A DNA stretch of 14,625 nucleotides, taken from the NCBI GenBank assembly GCA_934432885.1, contig CAKRYY010000048.1:1-14625 (forward strand), read 5' to 3'. The notes below the pieces were generated by a model. It had not been told where the DNA came from and did not search any database. It worked only from the letters and a program-made list of their open reading frames with translations. Source of the stretch: an uncultured Lachnospiraceae bacterium (GTDB lineage: Bacteria > Bacillota > Clostridia > Lachnospirales > Lachnospiraceae). Below are positions 1 to 6,802 of this stretch, one piece after another; the first letter of the stretch is position 1; the number at the start of each line of letters is the position of its first letter. Both the position numbers and the translations under genes were made by a program.

Positions 1-173
1 GCCATACTGTCAAGTTCCGTGTTAATCTGGGTCTTCATGCCATTTCCGATTGCAATCAGCATGATAACAGAGGAAATACCGATAATGATTCCCAGCATGG
101 TCAGAATCGACCGACCCTTGTTGCTCCTTATGTTCATCAGGGCAATCTTAATATATTCCAGTATCTGTGACAT
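1..173 (-). CDS. MacB/FtsX-like ABC transporter permease, N-terminal part (cut by window edge)
   Basis: Partial gene: 57 complete codons are visible before the reading frame leaves the window at base 1. The protein begins MSQILEYIKIALMNIRSNKG, followed by a hydrophobic segment at about residues 22-43 (SILTMLGIIIGISSVIMLIA) and the start of an extracytoplasmic part (GNGMKTQINTELDSM). A short amphipathic N-terminus, a 'RS.LTMLGIIIGI..VI' first helix and then 'G.G....I' is the usual opening of MacB-type permeases, which carry a large periplasmic/extracellular domain between helix 1 and helices 2-4. The ATG at 173 has a GGGAGGG ribosome binding site about 5 bases upstream and lies 14 bp after the stop of the HlyD-like gene, so the two are surely co-transcribed. 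With the ATPase and HlyD-like protein it would form a tripartite transporter. Substrate unknown; the defining C-terminal helices are outside the window. Confidence 0.85.
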   Translation of the reverse strand, partial: MSQILEYIKIALMNIRSNKGRSILTMLGIIIGISSVIMLIAIGNGMKTQINTELDSM

Positions 174-187
174 ATTGCCCTCCCATT

Positions 188-1708
188 TTATTCCTCAGGC
201 TCTATCTGCGCCTGTGCTGCCATACCTTCCTCTACGCCCATCGAAGAATCCGTAATTACGATTTCTCCCTCGGAAATTCCCTCCGTAATCTCCATACTGT
301 CCTCAGAGGTCAGCCCTACCTGTATCGGGCGTTTTTCTACAACGCCATTGGAAATCACATAGCAGAAATCACCGCTCTGGTCGGTATTGATTGCAGAGAA
401 CGGCAGTATCAGTACATTTTCTGCCCTCTGCGCATGAATGGTAACCCTGCCTTCTATTCCCAGATAAATGTTCTCATCAGGATTATCAATATGTACCTGA
501 GCCGTTACCAGCCTGGTACCGGAATCATTCTGGGTCGCAACATGGTTGATTTTGCTTACAGTTCCCTCGTAGGTATTTCCTGCAATCGTAATCTCAGCCT
601 TCTGCCCAACTGCAACCTTTGCCAGATCATACTTGGAAAGGGAAATATTGACCCGCACATCCTCGCTGCTCTCCACCTTCATCAGCTTGGAGCTCTGATC
701 CGTTACAAAGCCGTCATATACATTTAATTCCGTTACGATACCATTGAATTCTGCGGTAACACCTGCAAGGGCTTCATCCAGATGCGCCTGCGCTTTTTCC
801 TCTGTAATTTTGGAACGCTCTGCAGTCGCCTCCAGCTCTTTTTTCTTATAGCTGTTTAAAATACTGTTTTCTGCCGATTTCTGGTCAGACTTTAAGTCTG
901 CCTTCCACTCCTCAAGGTCGCTGAGCTTTTCCTGCTCCTTGACAATCTGCTGCTCGATTTCCGTCAAATCCTTATTCAAATCCAGCGCTTCTATCTTTTT
1001 ATCAATTTCCGCAATTTTATTTTTTACTTCATAATCTGCGCTCCACATGGAATCTGTGATTTTTCCGTCCGGTTTGATTTCCATGTTGACTGCAATACCA
1101 TTCTGCTGTCTGTTTAATTTATATTTCTCATCGAGCAGTTCCAGGCGCATCCGTGCCTTTTCATCGGTCACATGATTTTTCAGTTCATCAATAAAATCCC
1201 GCTGCGCTACAATCATAACCTCCAGATTTGCCAGCGTCTGCGTACTTTCATCGTAAATTTTCTGCTGCTTATCGCTTTCCGCAATCGCGCTCATATAGCT
1301 GTTCTGGCTTGCCGAAGCCTCCAGAGAGCCCTCCCGCTGTGTAAATTCCAGATCCTCCGTATCATAGGTCAGCAGCACATCGCCCTTTTTTACTGAATCA
1401 CCCTGCTCTACAGAGACTTTTTCCACCTTTGCATTCAAGGGTGCGTAATATACCTTGTAGGTCTCGCTTTCTACAACGCCGCTGGCAGTCACTGTCGCCT
1501 CAACATCCCCTCTTGCCGCTATAACCGCCGGAAACTGCGGTACTGCATTTCCCTTTGCAACGGAGCTGATAACAAGACTCCCCACCACTACGGCTGCCAC
1601 ACCGCCAATCACGGTATTTCTTACCTTCTTTTTATTCCAGAAAGGCTTTTTTGCTGCCTTTTCCTGCATGCCTGCTTCTGTAATCTGTTTTTTCTTCTTC
1701 CCTAACAT
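188..1708 (-). CDS. HlyD/MacA-family membrane fusion (periplasmic adaptor-like) protein
   Basis: 506-residue adaptor subunit of a MacAB-like ABC system. A basic N-terminus (residues 1-30) precedes one transmembrane helix at about 31-51, then a first lipoyl-like half (about 68-118, including 'VEKVSVEQGDSVKKGDVLLTYD'). A long Lys/Glu/Gln-rich helical segment at about 120-315 should form the coiled-coil hairpin, followed by the second lipoyl half (about 316-346, 'EFNGIVTELNVYDGFV'), a beta-barrel domain and a membrane-proximal domain to the C-terminus ('LILPFSAI', 'GLTSEDSMEITEGISEGEIVI'). This order is typical of the RND/MacA adaptor family. MacA proteins I know are about 370-400 residues, so this one is long, mostly through the coiled coil. 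The start has an upstream GAGAGGG element at about 11 bases. It sits 18 bp after the ATPase gene and 14 bp before the permease gene. It may take part in export of peptides, macrolides or other amphiphiles, but nothing in the sequence identifies the substrate. Confidence 0.88.
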   Translation of the reverse strand: MLGKKKKQITEAGMQEKAAKKPFWNKKKVRNTVIGGVAAVVVGSLVISSVAKGNAVPQFPAVIAARGDVEATVTASGVVESETYKVYYAPLNAKVEKVSVEQGDSVKKGDVLLTYDTEDLEFTQREGSLEASASQNSYMSAIAESDKQQKIYDESTQTLANLEVMIVAQRDFIDELKNHVTDEKARMRLELLDEKYKLNRQQNGIAVNMEIKPDGKITDSMWSADYEVKNKIAEIDKKIEALDLNKDLTEIEQQIVKEQEKLSDLEEWKADLKSDQKSAENSILNSYKKKELEATAERSKITEEKAQAHLDEALAGVTAEFNGIVTELNVYDGFVTDQSSKLMKVESSEDVRVNISLSKYDLAKVAVGQKAEITIAGNTYEGTVSKINHVATQNDSGTRLVTAQVHIDNPDENIYLGIEGRVTIHAQRAENVLILPFSAINTDQSGDFCYVISNGVVEKRPIQVGLTSEDSMEITEGISEGEIVITDSSMGVEEGMAAQAQIEPEE

Positions 1709-1726
1709 TGCTTTTCTTTCCCTCTC

Positions 1727-2449
1727 TTATGCGCCCATATCCTGCGCAGCTTCTATTTCCTGCTCCATCTCTTTGTTATCCGATGCGATTCTGCCGTCTC
1801 TGATTTTGATTACCCGTCTGGCTTTTGCTGCAATCTCATTATCATGCGTAATCAAAATGACCGTCCTGCCTTCCCTGTGCAGTCCGCGCAGAATTTCCAT
1901 AATTTCATCTGTTGATGCGCTGTCCAGATTTCCGGTAGGTTCATCTGCCAGAATAACCGGAGGCGCCTGTGCAATCGCTCTCGCAATCGCCACACGCTGC
2001 TGCTGACCGCCGCTCATTTCCGCAGGCTTATGTGTCATACGCTTTTCCAGGTCGACCCTTTTTAGCGCTGCAATAGAAAGACTCTCCCTTTCTTTTTTGG
2101 AAACGCCTCTGTAAATCAGCGGCAGCTCCACATTTTCCAATGCCGTCAAATTCTGAATCAGGTTAAAGCCCTGAAAGATAAAACCGATTTCACGATTACG
2201 AATATCGGAAAGTTCATCATCTGAAAGATGGGACACATCCTTCCCATGCAGCATATAGGTGCCGCTGGTAGGAACGTCCAAACAGCCGAGCATGTTCATC
2301 AATGTCGATTTTCCAGAACCGGACTGCCCTATAATGGCAACAAATTCATTTTCATCAATGTGCAGGTCTACGTGATCTAACGCCCGCACTTCATTTTCAC
2401 CGGGATTGTATATTTTACAGATGTCGTGTAAAGTAATGAGTTCAGACAT
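1727..2449 (-). CDS. ABC transporter ATP-binding protein, MacB/LolD-like
   Basis: 240-residue stand-alone nucleotide-binding subunit that would power the permease encoded two genes downstream. Visible motifs: Walker A GQSGSGKST (41-49), Q-loop FQG (Q93), signature MSGGQQQR (145-152), Walker B VILADE (165-170) followed by PTGNLD, and the switch histidine in LITHD (H202). 'LGCLD.PTSG.Y' after Walker A and 'ADEPTGNLDS' are characteristic of the MacB/LolD/FtsE (o228) group. The start was set at 2449 because GGAG sits 7 bases upstream there; an in-frame ATG 30 bases further up (2479) would put the start inside a strong inverted repeat and lacks an SD. The C-terminal tail after about residue 222 is acidic (EMEQEIEAAQD). 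First gene of the ATPase, HlyD, permease operon. Confidence 0.93.
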   Translation of the reverse strand: MSELITLHDICKIYNPGENEVRALDHVDLHIDENEFVAIIGQSGSGKSTLMNMLGCLDVPTSGTYMLHGKDVSHLSDDELSDIRNREIGFIFQGFNLIQNLTALENVELPLIYRGVSKKERESLSIAALKRVDLEKRMTHKPAEMSGGQQQRVAIARAIAQAPPVILADEPTGNLDSASTDEIMEILRGLHREGRTVILITHDNEIAAKARRVIKIRDGRIASDNKEMEQEIEAAQDMGA

Positions 2450-2459
2450 GTTCCCTCTC

Positions 2460-2500
2460 CTCTCTTCAGGCTTTATCATACAAGATAAATCTGAAGAGAG
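2460..2500 (-). promoter_or_regulatory. Leader hairpin / dyad directly upstream of the ABC exporter operon
   Basis: A perfect 10-bp inverted repeat (CTCTCTTCAG at 2460-2469, CTGAAGAGAG at 2491-2500) encloses a second 6-bp repeat (TTTATC at 2472-2477, GATAAA at 2484-2489) with a 6-base loop. Only a 2-base/1-base internal loop separates them, so the minus-strand RNA could fold into one 16-bp stem. Its 3' arm ends on the first G of the GGAG Shine-Dalgarno of the ATPase gene (start 2449). There is no T-tract after it in the direction of transcription, so it does not look like an intrinsic terminator of the upstream ybaK gene. Role as an RNA control element, mRNA stabiliser or DNA operator is inferred. 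Confidence 0.6.
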
Positions 2501-2560
2501 AAATAGGAAAATAGTTAAGGTTTCTTTAATTTTTGAATTTTGTTCAATTTTTTTGACTGC

Positions 2561-3052
2561 TTATACAGTCGTATAGCATACATCAGCAAAGCTTCCGCCG
2601 CAGGCAGCCTGTAAATCCTTTGGCGCGAGCTCAAGCTGCAAGCCGAGCCTGCCGCCGCTGACAATCATCCGGGAAAGCGCCTGCGCCTCCTCCTGAATAC
2701 AGGTCGGATACTGCTTTTTCATGCCGACTGCCGTGCAGCCGCCTCTGATATAGCCGGTCACTGCATTGATTTCCTTTACAGGAAGCATGGAAAGAGATTT
2801 CTCTCCTACCACCTTCGCCGCTTTTTTCAGGTCAATTTCCTTTTCAATCGGAATCACAAAGACAAAATAATTTTTGTCCGCGCCCACCGTCACAAGTGTT
2901 TTATAAACCAGCTCATGCGGCAGGGAAAGCAGGTCTGCAATCTGGATGCCGCTTGTAAATTCCTCACAGGTATAGGTGTGGTGCGTATAAGGAATCTTCA
3001 TGCGGTCTAAGATCCGCATTGCATTTGTCTTGATTTCTTTCTGCTTTGCCAT
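2561..3052 (-). CDS. ybaK: YbaK/EbsC-family protein, probable Cys-tRNA(Pro)/Cys-tRNA(Cys) deacylase
   Basis: 163-residue member of the YbaK/EbsC trans-editing family, which hydrolyses tRNA(Pro) mischarged with cysteine. The sequence matches the family along its length: K51 in 'ELVYKTLV' corresponds to the conserved active-site lysine of YbaK, 'GYIRGGCTAVGMKK' (100-113) to the Gly-rich loop ('GGxSPLGxKK' in relatives), and 'SGGRLGLQLELAPKDL' (132-147) to the C-terminal 'S.G.RG...EL.P.DL' motif. Length is normal (about 155-165). An AAGGAAGG element precedes the ATG. It starts 22 bp after the stop of the second nucleoside permease with no terminator between, so it is probably the last gene of that operon. 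No terminator is visible after it; the next clear structure is the hairpin at 2460-2500. The fold is secure; amino-acid specificity (Cys versus related editing activities) is inferred. Confidence 0.9.
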   Translation of the reverse strand: MAKQKEIKTNAMRILDRMKIPYTHHTYTCEEFTSGIQIADLLSLPHELVYKTLVTVGADKNYFVFVIPIEKEIDLKKAAKVVGEKSLSMLPVKEINAVTGYIRGGCTAVGMKKQYPTCIQEEAQALSRMIVSGGRLGLQLELAPKDLQAACGGSFADVCYTTV

Positions 3053-3074
3053 ACAAGCCTTCCTTTTCGCTTAC

Positions 3075-4028
3075 TTATCTTGCGCCCTTATCATACGGAA
3101 CACCGCTTGCTCTCGGCGCCTGAGAATTTTTCGAGGTAAAAATGAGGACGATTAAGGTCGCAATATACGGAATCATCTTATACAGGTAGCTGGGGATTCC
3201 CATGTTGCTTAAGAAAGGAATTCCGGAATACGCCGCTGCAATCGCCTTTGTCAATCCAAAGAAGATTGATGCCCACATAATCTTAATCGGCTTCCACTGT
3301 CCAAAGATAAGTACCGCAAGAGCAAGGAAACCATAGCCGGATACCGTTGCGTTAAAGTTGGTAGAGGTCGGAACCACAAATACCAGACCGCCCAGACCGC
3401 CAAGCGCACCGGAAATCATAACGCCTGCATACTGCATCTTATATACGTTGACACCAGCTGCATCCGCTGCCTGAGGATGTTCGCCGCAGGCACGCAGCCG
3501 AAGTCCAAAACGTGTCCTGTACAAAACGATGGTTGCCAGAATCAAAATGCCGATGCCGATATAGGTCGTAATATAGGTGTTTTTAAAGAACAAATCGCCG
3601 ATTACCGGGATGCTTCCAAATACAGGAACCGACTCAATACGGAAGGTATTGGAGAACTGAACCTGCTGCACACCCTGTAAGATTCTTGCCACGAAAATTG
3701 CAAATGCAGGCGCAAACATATTCAGCGCCGTACCGCTGATGGTCTGGTCCGCTTTCATATTGATTGCCGCATAAGCATGAAACAGAGAAAATACCACGCC
3801 AGTTGCCATAGCGATGATAATTGCAATCAGGAGCTGTCCCTGTCCACTCATGGATTTTCCAGTGAGATTTAAAAACAGGATACTGGTAAATGCGCCCATT
3901 GTCATAATTCCTTCAAGCGCGATATTGATAACGCCACTGCGCTCTGAAAACATTCCGCCAAGCGCTACGATCAGAAGCGGAATCGCAAAGAACATCATCT
4001 GCTGAAAAATAAAATATATTACGCTCAT
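3075..4028 (-). CDS. nupQ: Nucleoside-type ABC transporter permease (NupQ/YufQ-like)
   Basis: 317-residue polytopic membrane protein of the branched permease family (BPD_transp_2) used by BMP-dependent nucleoside importers. It opens with a hydrophobic helix (about 8-24) and the motif 'ERSGVINIALEGIM' (29-42), which is diagnostic for the shorter of the two permeases of these systems. Further hydrophobic stretches at about 42-60, 66-88, 106-116, 146-164, 197-218, 230-246, 248-268 and 282-298 fit 8-9 helices. 'FGLRLRACGEHPQAADAAGVNVYKMQ' is the cytoplasmic loop expected to contact the ATPase. Its ATG overlaps the stop of the upstream permease gene (ATGA, 4 bp), implying translational coupling. 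It would pair with the NupP-like protein to make the channel. Symbol is by resemblance to Bacillus subtilis NupQ; substrate in this organism is inferred. Confidence 0.9.
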   Translation of the reverse strand: MSVIYFIFQQMMFFAIPLLIVALGGMFSERSGVINIALEGIMTMGAFTSILFLNLTGKSMSGQGQLLIAIIIAMATGVVFSLFHAYAAINMKADQTISGTALNMFAPAFAIFVARILQGVQQVQFSNTFRIESVPVFGSIPVIGDLFFKNTYITTYIGIGILILATIVLYRTRFGLRLRACGEHPQAADAAGVNVYKMQYAGVMISGALGGLGGLVFVVPTSTNFNATVSGYGFLALAVLIFGQWKPIKIMWASIFFGLTKAIAAAYSGIPFLSNMGIPSYLYKMIPYIATLIVLIFTSKNSQAPRASGVPYDKGAR

Positions 4029-5158
4029 GCCTTGCTTCCTCCTTCCGTTTTTTGGGCTTCCCCTTGCGGCGCTTTGCCCTGCACATTCTTATCCATTCTG
4101 TTTCTTTCAAATTTCTGGATCAGCAGCTTTACAATCAGGGCAAATGCACTGAAGTAAATGATAATTGCTACGATAATATCAATAATTTCTGTAGAGAATT
4201 CAAAAAGCTGTAAATAAAAGCCTCCCGCTGTCAGGTAAGCGATAAAGATGCCTGCAAACAATATTCCAATCGGATGGCACAGTCCCAGCAGTGCAACAGA
4301 GATTCCGGTAAAGCCTTCATCAGCAATCGTATCCACAATCTCAATGTGCTTTCCTGTACCTGCCAGATACAGACACGCGCCTGCCAGACCGGAAATCGCG
4401 CCCGCGATTACCATGGAAAGGATGATGCTTTTCTTTTCATTGATACCTGCATAACGGCTGGCATCACGATTATATCCAACCGCTTTTAATTCGTAGCCAA
4501 AGGTTGTCTTATCCAGAATCACGTAAATCAGGATAACGGCTACAACCGCCAGTAAAAATCCACCATTGATACTCGAATCCGGGAAAAGCTTATCCAGTCC
4601 CATCTTGGGAATGTTCGCCGTGCTGAGCACCGGCTTACTTTCGTTTCGGATATTGTTGAAAATCGGCTTATAGCTCTTAACGAACCAGTTGACAGCATAC
4701 ATGCCGATATAGTTCATCATAATAGAAGCAATTACTTCATTTACATTAAAGCATGCCTTCAAAAGTCCGGGAACCAGTCCCCACAGAGCGCCAAAGAAAA
4801 CGCCTGCCAAAAGAGCGACAACCCAGTGGATACTGCCAAGGTTTTTGCACATAACGCCGACATAAACAGCGCCAAAGCCGCCTACGATAAACTGTCCGCT
4901 CGCACCGATATTGAAAAGTCCGGTCTTGAATGCAAAGCCTACCGAAAGTCCGGTCAGGATAATTGTCGTGGAATAATAAAATATCTGTCCAACGCCCTTT
5001 GCGCCATGTGTAAAAGCGCCTGTCAGAATCGTTGCAAAGCCCGGAAGCGCCTGCCCCGGATTACAGATGAGCAGAATCAGAAAGCCCACTAAAAGTCCGA
5101 TAATAATTGCAAATACAGAGGACAGCACACCGGTATAGTCAAATTTTTTCTTACGCAT
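4025..5158 (-). CDS. nupP: Nucleoside-type ABC transporter permease (NupP/YufP-like)
   Basis: 377-residue inner-membrane subunit, the longer of the two permeases. Features: N-terminal helix at about 11-32; a second hydrophobic block leading into 'GLFNIGASGQFIVGG' (about 80-94), the family signature; 'VNEVIASIMMNYIGMY' (about 139-154); the ATPase-contact loop 'GYELKAVGYNRDASRYAGI'; and a hydrophilic C-terminal tail rich in Lys, Gln and Gly (after about 350). The start was put at 5158 (MRKKKFDYTG): it has a GGGGGAG ribosome binding site about 8 bases upstream, whereas an upstream in-frame ATG at 5233 would lie deep within the ATPase gene. It overlaps the ATPase stop by 8 bp and the next permease by 4 bp, so the three are tightly coupled. 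Substrate is probably purine and/or pyrimidine nucleosides, by family. Confidence 0.9.
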   Translation of the reverse strand: MRKKKFDYTGVLSSVFAIIIGLLVGFLILLICNPGQALPGFATILTGAFTHGAKGVGQIFYYSTTIILTGLSVGFAFKTGLFNIGASGQFIVGGFGAVYVGVMCKNLGSIHWVVALLAGVFFGALWGLVPGLLKACFNVNEVIASIMMNYIGMYAVNWFVKSYKPIFNNIRNESKPVLSTANIPKMGLDKLFPDSSINGGFLLAVVAVILIYVILDKTTFGYELKAVGYNRDASRYAGINEKKSIILSMVIAGAISGLAGACLYLAGTGKHIEIVDTIADEGFTGISVALLGLCHPIGILFAGIFIAYLTAGGFYLQLFEFSTEIIDIIVAIIIYFSAFALIVKLLIQKFERNRMDKNVQGKAPQGEAQKTEGGSKA

Positions 5159-6692
5159 CTGCTCTCTCCCCCTTTCTCTTTGAGCCAGCCATATAAAGTC
5201 CAAGCTCCTGTACCGTCGTTTCCTTCGGGTCAAGGTCCGCTACGATTGTACCCTCATAGATTACAAGGATACGGTCGCTTAAGTTCATAACCTCATCCAG
5301 CTCCAGAGAAACCAGCAGGATTGCACTTCCTGCATCACGCTGCGCCACGAGCTGCTTGTGGATATATTCGATTGCACCGACATCCAGACCTCTTGTCGGC
5401 TGTACCGCCAGCAATACATCAGGGTCTTTCATAATCTCTCTTGCTACAATCGCCTTCTGCTGGTTTCCACCTGACATGCTTCTGGTAATCGTTTCCTTGC
5501 CCTGACCACTTCGAATATCATATTTTTCAATCAAAAGGTCCGCATACTCACTGATTGCATCCTTCTTTAAAAAGCCATGCTTTGAAAATTTCGGTTCAAA
5601 ATACTGCTGCAGCACCAGATTATAAGCAAGATTATAATCCAGCACCAGTCCATGCTTATGGCGGTCCTCAGGAATGTGGGACATTCCATGCGTATTCTTG
5701 TAACGGATGGACTTCTTCGTTACATCCTCACCATTTAAGAGCACCTCGCCCTGGCTCATACCGCCAAGTCCCGTAATCGCCTGCACCAGCTCGGTCTGTC
5801 CATTGCCGTCGATTCCGGCAATGCAGACAATCTCTCCCTTGCGCACCTGAAAGCTTACATGATTTACCACATCCTTGGTATGACCCTCATGCACAGACTT
5901 CACACAGAGGTCCTTTACCTCCAAAACCGTCTCGCCCGGTTTTGCCGGCGCTTTTTCTACAGTCAGGTTAACCTTACGTCCTACCATCATTTCGGACATT
6001 GTTTCCTTATCCGTTGTCGCTACGTCGATTGTGCCGATGTATTTCCCACGACGCAATACCGTACAGCGGTCAGCAACCGCTTTGATTTCATTCAATTTAT
6101 GTGTGATGAACAGAATCGATTTTCCCTCTGCAATCAGTCCTTTCATAATCTGCATCAGTTCATCGATTTCCTGCGGCGTCAGCACCGCCGTCGGTTCATC
6201 AAAGATTAAAATATCGTTGTCACGATACAGCATTTTCAAAATTTCCACCCTCTGCTGCATGCCGACTGTAATATCGGAAATCAGCGCATCAGGGTCTACC
6301 AGAAGATTATAGCGTTCGCTCAACTCCATTACCTTTTTTCTGGCGTCCGCCATCTGAATCATACCGCCCTTTGTCGTTTCCATGCCAAGCACGATATTCT
6401 GTAAAACAGTAAAATTATGTACCAGCTTAAAATGCTGGTGTACCATACCAATGCCAAGTGCATTGGCGTCCAGAGGTCCCTTAATGGACACTTCCTTCCC
6501 CTTAATCTTGATAATTCCCTTCTCCGGCTGATAAAGTCCAAACAGAACGCTCATCAGCGTGGATTTGCCTGCTCCATTTTCACCAAGCAGGGCATGAATT
6601 TCACCCGGTTTTACGCAGAGCGTAATATCATCATTTGCGATGATGCCCGGAAATTCTTTTGTGATGTTCAGCATTTCAATTACATAGTCCAT
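5151..6692 (-). CDS. nupO: Nucleoside-type ABC transporter ATP-binding protein, two fused NBDs (NupO/YufO-like)
   Basis: 513-residue protein with two tandem nucleotide-binding domains, as in RbsA/MglA/NupO. Domain 1 (about 1-250) has a complete Walker A GENGAGKST (37-45), a degenerate signature 'DITVGMQQR' instead of LSGGQ, Walker B ILIFDEPTAVL and the switch 'FITHK'. Domain 2 (about 255-505) has a degenerate Walker A 'AGIDGNGQTEL' lacking the catalytic lysine, an intact signature 'MSGGNQQK' and a Walker B variant 'LLAVQPTRGLD' with Gln in place of Glu. Such asymmetric degeneration is normal for this class, so it is not a sign of decay. The start at 6692 (MDYVIEMLN) follows TAGG with an adjacent G-run; an alternative ATG 42 bases upstream overlaps the intercistronic hairpin and was not chosen. 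It couples ATP hydrolysis to the two downstream permeases. Confidence 0.92.
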   Translation of the reverse strand: MDYVIEMLNITKEFPGIIANDDITLCVKPGEIHALLGENGAGKSTLMSVLFGLYQPEKGIIKIKGKEVSIKGPLDANALGIGMVHQHFKLVHNFTVLQNIVLGMETTKGGMIQMADARKKVMELSERYNLLVDPDALISDITVGMQQRVEILKMLYRDNDILIFDEPTAVLTPQEIDELMQIMKGLIAEGKSILFITHKLNEIKAVADRCTVLRRGKYIGTIDVATTDKETMSEMMVGRKVNLTVEKAPAKPGETVLEVKDLCVKSVHEGHTKDVVNHVSFQVRKGEIVCIAGIDGNGQTELVQAITGLGGMSQGEVLLNGEDVTKKSIRYKNTHGMSHIPEDRHKHGLVLDYNLAYNLVLQQYFEPKFSKHGFLKKDAISEYADLLIEKYDIRSGQGKETITRSMSGGNQQKAIVAREIMKDPDVLLAVQPTRGLDVGAIEYIHKQLVAQRDAGSAILLVSLELDEVMNLSDRILVIYEGTIVADLDPKETTVQELGLYMAGSKRKGERADA

Positions 6693-6717
6693 CCTAAAAC
6701 CCCCATAGTTAATAAAT

Positions 6718-6737
6718 GGGGTGCCAAAAGGCACCCC
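6718..6737 (-). promoter_or_regulatory. Intercistronic hairpin between bmp and the ABC ATPase gene
   Basis: Perfect 8-bp inverted repeat, GGGGTGCC (6718-6725) and GGCACCCC (6730-6737), with a 4-base loop. It lies in the 110-bp gap between the lipoprotein stop (6803) and the ATPase start (6692). The minus-strand sequence after it (CATTTATTAACTATG) has only scattered Ts, so it is not a strong intrinsic terminator. Structures at this place in binding-protein operons commonly protect the upstream mRNA or lower distal expression, giving more binding protein than transporter; that role here is inferred. Confidence 0.7.
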
Positions 6738-6802
6738 TTATCTTGCTGAAGTCTTTCGCCTCAATGCTTCTCTTTATCAGAGCCGCCTAAGACGTGATTA
6801 GA

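Noticed and set aside
167..727. Plus-strand 186-codon open frame
   Set aside because: Antisense to the clearly real HlyD-like gene; the translation resembles no domain and reflects the codon bias of the opposite strand.
2508..2537. Promoter TTCAAA-18-TATTTT upstream of the ABC exporter
   Set aside because: Both hexamers match only 4/6 in very A/T-rich DNA, so it is not separable from chance; mentioned only as a finding.
2555..2570. GACTG/CAGTC hairpin at the end of ybaK as a terminator
   Set aside because: The stem is 5 bp and, in the direction of transcription, is followed by As rather than Us.
5151..6692. Degenerate Walker A and B in the second half of the NupO-like ATPase as signs of a pseudogene
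   Set aside because: The same asymmetric loss is normal for two-domain ATPases of the RbsA/NupO class and the frame is intact.
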